Source of the DNA: an uncultured Sphingosinicella sp.
Lineage (GTDB): Bacteria; Pseudomonadota; Alphaproteobacteria; Sphingomonadales; Sphingomonadaceae
Assembly (NCBI GenBank): GCA_946886275.1
Contig: CAMPIH010000073.1
Location: 1 to 10,721 of the forward strand
Direction: 5' to 3'
Length of the DNA: 10,721 bases
Translations under genes and position numbers: made by a program
The notes under the pieces: model-generated
Told to the model about the DNA's origin: nothing
The model's input: only the letters and a program-made list of their open reading frames with translations
The model's database searches: none
Shown: positions 7,201 through 10,721 of the stretch, piece by piece
How positions within the stretch are numbered: the stretch's first letter is position 1
How the letters are laid out: each line of letters opens with the position of its first letter

Positions 7201-8421
7201 CGCGCGAAGGCCCTGAACCGTCGTCCTGCCGAAGGTCAGCGACCGCGCCCGAAGATCATAAGCGACGGCGGGAGTGGCGAACGGTCCATCGAGGATCAGG
7301 GCGACCTGGAGATCTCGGCCGCCGAGATTGGGCGCGAGGGCGCCAGGCCGGCTGATCCGTGCGGCGACCTCCAGGCCTTCGAAGCGGCTCTGGCCGAGGT
7401 CGACGATCCCGTCGGCAGCAACCGCCACGGCACGGCTGCCGAGCCTCAGCCGCATGTCGGCACGGCGATTCTCGAACGTGCTGACGAGGTTCACCTGGAC
7501 CTGGGGCTCGAGCAGTCGAGCCAGCGGTCCCTGGACGACGAGTGCCGGGCGCACCGGTCCACGGACGGTGAAGGTGCCTTCGCGGGCGGCGATCGAGAGA
7601 TTGGCGAGGCCCTCGCCGCCGAGGGCGGCAAGAGCGCGGCCCTGCCAGCGGTTCCAGTCGCCACTGCCGGTCACTCGGGCGGCAACGGCCCGGTCGACTC
7701 CGATTAGGCCGGCGATGAAGCCGTCAGCCGGACCTTCAGCGACCAAAGCAATATCGAGCTGATTGTCCTCCGGCACGGCATCGAGCCGAAGCGCCAGCCG
7801 GTCGCCGCCGGGGAAACCCGGTGCTCGGATCGTTCGTGTGTCGAGGCCGATTTCGGCTCGTCCGTCTGCGATCTTGATCCGGCTGTCGAGCGCGAGCAGG
7901 TGACGGCGACCCGACACGGCCGGATCGACGAGCAGCCGTTCGATCCGGAGCCGGCCGACGTCGATGTCGATGTCGGGGAGTAAGGGTGCATTGGGATCGA
8001 CGGTCCGCAGCTTGGGCAGGCGGTGAAGCCGGGCGATCGGGATCGTGAGCTCGCGAATGTCGATATGGTTCCGGAAATAGGCGAAGGGCCGATATTCGAC
8101 CTCCGCTTCCGGCGCCCGGAAGAAGATTCCGTCAGGATCGCTGAGAGTCAGCCCGTGGAGGGTGAGCTGGCCGAAGACCGATCCCTCGATCCGTTCGACA
8201 TTGACCTGGAGCCCGGAGGCGGCCTCGAAATTGTTGATCTGACGGACGATGAATCGCCGCCCGGGATCGGTGTTCAGCCAGACCAGGAAGGCCCCGATGA
8301 GGAGCAGTAGCCCGATCAGGCCGAAGCCGGCCCATTTCGCTGCCGTCCGGGTTCGGTGATAGCGGCGCACAGTGACCAGCCGAGGTTCGATCCGATCGGA
8401 CACGGGCGGCTCGGTCGCCAT
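4195..8421 (-). CDS. tamB: Translocation and assembly module inner-membrane component TamB
   Basis: This 1408-residue protein is longer than E. coli TamB (1259). A basic cytoplasmic N-terminus (about 1-29) precedes one transmembrane helix (about 30-49, AGFGLIGLLLLIGAFLVWL). An AsmA-like start follows (RRFIVRQINNFEAASGLQVN, EGSVFGQLTLHGLTLSDPDG). The middle is a long run of repeating short beta-strands expected to form a hydrophobic groove or taco-like beta-helix spanning the periplasm. The C-terminal TamB (DUF490) domain is clear: VRGHVVFGG-like DVRRGHVVFGG, PNPRIDLEA, GSSSNPQIAFTSSPSLPQDE, IVSRILFG, and the final barrel-like segment ending NLRYSKDY. TamB works with TamA in outer-membrane protein insertion and, in E. 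coli, in anterograde phospholipid transport. The ATG shares one base with the tamA stop (TGATG), indicating coupled translation at a matched ratio. The 3' end overlaps the convergent ABM gene by 7 bases. Confidence 0.95.
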   Translation of the reverse strand: MATEPPVSDRIEPRLVTVRRYHRTRTAAKWAGFGLIGLLLLIGAFLVWLNTDPGRRFIVRQINNFEAASGLQVNVERIEGSVFGQLTLHGLTLSDPDGIFFRAPEAEVEYRPFAYFRNHIDIRELTIPIARLHRLPKLRTVDPNAPLLPDIDIDVGRLRIERLLVDPAVSGRRHLLALDSRIKIADGRAEIGLDTRTIRAPGFPGGDRLALRLDAVPEDNQLDIALVAEGPADGFIAGLIGVDRAVAARVTGSGDWNRWQGRALAALGGEGLANLSIAAREGTFTVRGPVRPALVVQGPLARLLEPQVQVNLVSTFENRRADMRLRLGSRAVAVAADGIVDLGQSRFEGLEVAARISRPGALAPNLGGRDLQVALILDGPFATPAVAYDLRARSLTFGRTTVQGLRAVGRARVRADDIIVPISARADRILGFDAVAGGPLSNVRLDGELGVTGARIVADDLRLRSDRVDALLALALDFNSGRYLAALQGRVNNYLVQSVGLFDLNLDLDMTSRRGGFGLSGRVAARSRRIDNSAIRDLLGGTATASANIDMDPSGLVRVGDIRLSAPLLRVTSGSGVYRPNGTIDFRLSGVSESYGPLNARITGTASRPQLQLVAANPGFGIGLRDVEANVRATAGGWAIEATGQSAYGPFSADVVIQSGRGPMTILVNRLTFAGIDFQGRLVQSRAGPFVGTLTLVGQGLEGNVRLSAEGRYQRLDIAANASGARTPGDVPIILQRGFVRARVILYPDAPEIVGDAQLAGLSSGDLFVERARVRIDYRGGNGSAQLFAEGRRGVPFRVGANLALAPELIRAAAQGHVNNIDFRFARPAEIRRVGSEWVLDPVTLLLEQGRVRLAGRYGDGLIIQSRLDELDLSILNPFSPGLGLGGRATGSLDFAQPSDGSFPRAEARLNISDFTRTGIATRSVPVDLAVAGALRPEGGQLAAVIRRGGAIIGRIQARLQPLGPAAGSWTTRLLAAPLAGGIRYNGPADVLTSFANLPGHQLSGPIGVAADFSGRVQNPQFTGVVRANNLTYVNEQFGTRVTNIALDGRFSASQLEIVRLTGRAGEGTVTGRGTIGLASAAGFPMDIQLQFDNAQLARSDDLAGTATGTLSITNSRDRPALIAGELELGEARYQIVRQAAAEVRQLAGVRRRGEPIPPPDAQTMDSSVPSIWNLDIRASADNRVFVSGMGLESEWSADLRVQGTTATPTIVGEVDLIRGTLSLAGRRFDVRRGHVVFGGSRPPNPRIDLEAVDEIEGVEVAINVSGSSSNPQIAFTSSPSLPQDEIVSRILFGSSVTEISALQAVQLAASLNTLRGSSGGLNPLGQLRTATGIDRIRILGADETTGRGTAISAGMYLSDDIYIEIITDARGFTATQIEIALTPTLSLLSQFGSSNSTNVNLRYSKDY
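4203..4219. other. Small inverted repeat at the convergent ABM/tamB gene ends
   Basis: CCTTCG (4203-4208) and CGAAGG (4214-4219) form a 6-bp stem with a five-base loop, directly after the ABM gene stop and inside the last codons of tamB. There is no T-tract on either strand. It could weakly terminate or pause plus-strand transcription heading into tamB, but it may be chance in GC-rich coding DNA. Confidence 0.25.
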
Positions 8422-10586
8422 CAGAAGGCCTGACCGATCGAAACGTAGACGGAAATCAGGGATTCGCCCGGGCGGCGGCCGATCGGGGTAGCGACGTCGA
8501 CCCGGATCGGCCCGAAATTGGTGTAGAGCCGGCCGCCGACGCCCACGCCGAAGCGGAGGGAATCGAACGTCGGGAACTGGCTTTCATAGACCTGGCCGGC
8601 GTCGATGAAGCCGACCACGCCATAATTGCCGAACCGATAGCGGCCCTCGATCGCGAATTCGGCGAGGCTTCGGCCGCCCCTCGGGACCGAGATGGTCGGT
8701 TCGGAATCCTCGTCTTCGGGGTCGAAATCCGGATTGGGCAATATGTCCCGCGGTCCCAGTTCCTGGAATCCGAAGCCGCGGACCGAGCCGCCGCCGCCGG
8801 CATAGAAGCGCCGCGACGGCGCGAGCTCGTCGCGCGGGATTCCGTAGATCGATCCGAAGCGCGCCCGGCCGGCGATGACGAGCTGATCGCCCACCGGATA
8901 ATAGGCGCTGCCGTCGAACTGGTTGCGGACGTAGTAGAAGGTGCCGTTGCCGAGCGACGCCTCCGGATTGACCCTTGCCTGGAGCCTGAACCCCTCGGTC
9001 GGATCGAGCAGGCTGTTGGAGCGATCATAGCCGAGCTGGCCGATCAGGCCGCCGATGAAATAGGCGTCGCTGAGGGACAGTCGAGCCCGCCGGTCTCGGG
9101 ATTCGTTGGTGGCGAGGATCTCGGCGCCATAGGCATAGGTCCACCTCTTCTGCCAGATCGGCGTCGATTCGCGGGTGACGAGGCCGTGGAGCCGAGTCGT
9201 GTAGCCCTGGAACGCCTCATAGTCCCGCTGGCCCGCCTCGAGCTGGAGAAGAAGCGCCCGGTCGCGCTGGCCCCAATTGTTGCGTCGGAAGCGCACGCTG
9301 AGATTCTGTTCCGCGGTACCGGCCACGGCGGCGATCCGAAGGGCGCCTTCAGGACGGATCAGGTTGCGATGCTCCCAGGCGCCCTCGAGCCGGAACCCCT
9401 CGCCTGTATTGTAGCCGGCATTGGCGTCGATCGACCGGGCAGGGCCGGCATCCTGGCGTACCAGGATGTTCACATATTCCGAGCCGTCCGGAGCGAGCTG
9501 GCCGGTCAGAACCGGCTCGGCCGAGACGCTGTCGAACAGGCGCGTCGCCACCATCGCCTCGCGAAGATCGTCGACCTTGCGCCGATCATAGAGTTCACCG
9601 CGATCGAATCGGGAGAGGACCTCGACATGCTCCGCGTCGAAGGCCAGGTCGCCCTCCGTCGTGAACCCCGCGAACACGCCACGCGGCCCGGGCGTGAGCG
9701 GCAGGCTGTAATCGCCGACATGGGTGTCGGGATCGAGGACGATGTCGCGAAGGCCGATCTCGGGGAAGGGATAGCCCTGCTGCGGCAGCCGGAGCAGGAC
9801 ATTGGCCTCGGCGGCCTCGACCATTGCGGCGACGATCGGCTCGCCGGATTCGAGCTTCAGCGCTTCGCGCGCCAGGCCGGGCGGCCGGGTTTCCGGCCCG
9901 GCAATCGCGATCGCGCCGAGATTATAGCGCTCCCCGGGGGCGGCAATGAGGGTGATCCGGAGCTGGCCCGGCTCGGGCAATTGCTCGATCGATGAGCTGG
10001 CGACCGCATCATAATAGCCTTCGGAGCGAAGCAGCCTGACCGCCAGCTCTTCATCTTCCTCGGCACGGGCCTCGATCATCGCGCCGTTGACCGCTTCGCC
10101 GCGCGCGTCCTCGAGCGCCGAGAGATCGCGGAACCTGTCCTCCAGGCCGACCTCCTCGAGCCCTTCGACGACATAGGTGTAGCGGATCCGAAGCGCGGCC
10201 TCCTCTTCTTCGGTCAGCGCCGCTTCCTCGACCGGCTGGACGTCGAAGCTGGACAGGGGCGGAAGCGGCTCGGCGAGCGCCGGATCGCCCAGCGGGGCGT
10301 CCTCGACCGGGCCCGGCACCGGCGGGAAGGGCGGCGCCGCGGGATCGATCGGCTCGAGCGGCTCCAGCGGCGCGTTCAGTGCAGGGTCGAGCGGAGGCAA
10401 TGCCTCCTCGAACGCTGAATCGGGGACGATCGGATCGTCCGCATTCTGCAGCGGCGGGGGAGCCTGGTCCTGCGGCTGTGCAGCCAGTGACGTCGCCATC
10501 ACTCCGGCCAGGGCAGCCAAAAATATCCGCGCCTTCTTCAATAAACCCCGCTCAGCCGCCGGCAGGATGCGACGGCGGCGTAACAA
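8421..10586 (-). CDS. tamA: Translocation and assembly module outer-membrane component TamA (Omp85 family)
   Basis: This is 721 residues from the TTG at 10586. A TTG at 10541 would give 706 residues and a cleaner signal peptide (MKKARIFLAALAGVMATSLAAQ). In order there is a signal peptide ending near residue 36, a Pro/Glu/Asp-rich stretch (about 37-130), three POTRA-like domains (about 133-218, 220-300, 302-378; segments such as LAVRLLRSEGYYDAVAS and VEVLSRFDRGELYDRRKVDDLREAMVATRLFD cover the helices), and a 16-strand-type barrel from about 385. The Omp85 signature VRGF (602-605, within GGGGSVRGFGFQELGP) and a C-terminal aromatic beta-signal (VYVSIGQAF) are present. An acidic loop insertion (DFDPEDEDSEP) follows VRGF. 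E. coli TamA is 577 residues, so the N-terminal extension accounts for much of the extra length. It is co-transcribed with tamB (TGATG overlap) and handles outer-membrane protein assembly with it. Confidence 0.93.
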   Translation of the reverse strand: MLRRRRILPAAERGLLKKARIFLAALAGVMATSLAAQPQDQAPPPLQNADDPIVPDSAFEEALPPLDPALNAPLEPLEPIDPAAPPFPPVPGPVEDAPLGDPALAEPLPPLSSFDVQPVEEAALTEEEEAALRIRYTYVVEGLEEVGLEDRFRDLSALEDARGEAVNGAMIEARAEEDEELAVRLLRSEGYYDAVASSSIEQLPEPGQLRITLIAAPGERYNLGAIAIAGPETRPPGLAREALKLESGEPIVAAMVEAAEANVLLRLPQQGYPFPEIGLRDIVLDPDTHVGDYSLPLTPGPRGVFAGFTTEGDLAFDAEHVEVLSRFDRGELYDRRKVDDLREAMVATRLFDSVSAEPVLTGQLAPDGSEYVNILVRQDAGPARSIDANAGYNTGEGFRLEGAWEHRNLIRPEGALRIAAVAGTAEQNLSVRFRRNNWGQRDRALLLQLEAGQRDYEAFQGYTTRLHGLVTRESTPIWQKRWTYAYGAEILATNESRDRRARLSLSDAYFIGGLIGQLGYDRSNSLLDPTEGFRLQARVNPEASLGNGTFYYVRNQFDGSAYYPVGDQLVIAGRARFGSIYGIPRDELAPSRRFYAGGGGSVRGFGFQELGPRDILPNPDFDPEDEDSEPTISVPRGGRSLAEFAIEGRYRFGNYGVVGFIDAGQVYESQFPTFDSLRFGVGVGGRLYTNFGPIRVDVATPIGRRPGESLISVYVSIGQAF

Positions 10587-10682
10587 ACGTCCAAAGTGGA
10601 AGAAGGTTCAACGGCCTAGCCTGTTCCCGAAGTCGAGACTCCAGCCTGGGCTCCAGCACTGCCGGCCGGGAAATAAGCGGAA
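10587..10682. other. Upstream region of tamA
   Basis: These bases separate tamA from whatever lies upstream. A TTGAAC (minus strand, 10611-10606) resembles a -35 box, but no good -10 hexamer follows at the right distance. A direct repeat of CTCCAGC occurs at 10639-10645 and 10651-10657. No terminator with a T-tract and no recognisable regulator site is visible. Confidence 0.3.
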
Positions 10683-10721
10683 CTAGCGCGAGGCGATGCG
10701 CGTGTCCGCGGGGCGGACGAC
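10683..10721 (-). CDS. Possible C-terminal end of an unidentified minus-strand gene (partial)
   Basis: On the minus strand the frame entering at the window edge reads twelve codons (VVRPADTRIASR) to a TAG at 10683-10685. It lies about 100-140 bases upstream of tamA and in the same direction, so it could be the preceding gene. Twelve codons are too few to identify, and the same bases could be non-coding or the start of a plus-strand gene (ATG at 10695). Confidence 0.2.
   Translation of the reverse strand, partial: VVRPADTRIASR

Noticed and set aside
9186..9995. 269-residue plus-strand open frame opposite tamA
   Set aside because: It is antisense to the POTRA and barrel coding region, with no recognisable motif or ribosome binding site. 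It is a GC-bias shadow.
10583..10611. tamA promoter (TTGAAC on the minus strand at 10611-10606)
   Set aside because: The hexamers at 17-18 bases downstream (GTTTGT, TTTGTT) match the -10 consensus poorly.

Overview
The window is high-GC DNA carrying ordinary chromosomal genes. It most resembles an alphaproteobacterium of the sphingomonad type. The indications are a GC-rich third codon position throughout, the infA-maf-RNase E/G-like-yacG cluster followed by a tRNA gene, a membrane pyrophosphatase tail, and a tamA-tamB pair. The lineage is inferred from gene content and protein style, not from a marker phylogeny.

Left part (1-2300, plus strand). The window opens on the last 34 codons of a proton-pumping pyrophosphatase (hppA), closed by a strong intrinsic terminator. 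A compact cluster follows: infA (IF-1), maf (nucleotide pyrophosphatase), a short RNase E/G-like protein, and yacG (zinc protein, gyrase inhibitor family). The reading frames overlap by 4, 8 and 23 bases, and maf and the RNase gene use GTG and TTG starts. A complete tRNA-Phe(GAA) gene with encoded CCA follows, and a plausible promoter for it lies in the last codons of yacG.

Middle part (2300-4200). An unrecognised 214-residue protein is encoded on the minus strand with its 3' end facing the tRNA. Divergent from it are a predicted lipoprotein glutaminyl-peptide cyclotransferase and a small ABM-fold (antibiotic biosynthesis monooxygenase-like) protein, probably one transcription unit.

Right part (4195-10586, minus strand). 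tamA (an Omp85-family outer-membrane barrel with POTRA domains) and tamB (a giant AsmA-like inner-membrane-anchored protein) overlap by one base at TGATG and form the translocation and assembly module linking inner and outer membranes. The tail of tamB overlaps the end of the ABM gene by 7 bases. The last 135 bases hold upstream sequence and possibly the end of another minus-strand gene.

I see no mobile element, CRISPR array, phage gene or defence system. The points worth a second look are the shortened RNase E/G paralog without its zinc link, the orphan gene beside tRNA-Phe, the long Pro/acid-rich extension of TamA, the tRNA promoter inside yacG, and a perfect Shine-Dalgarno sequence with no matching start codon.
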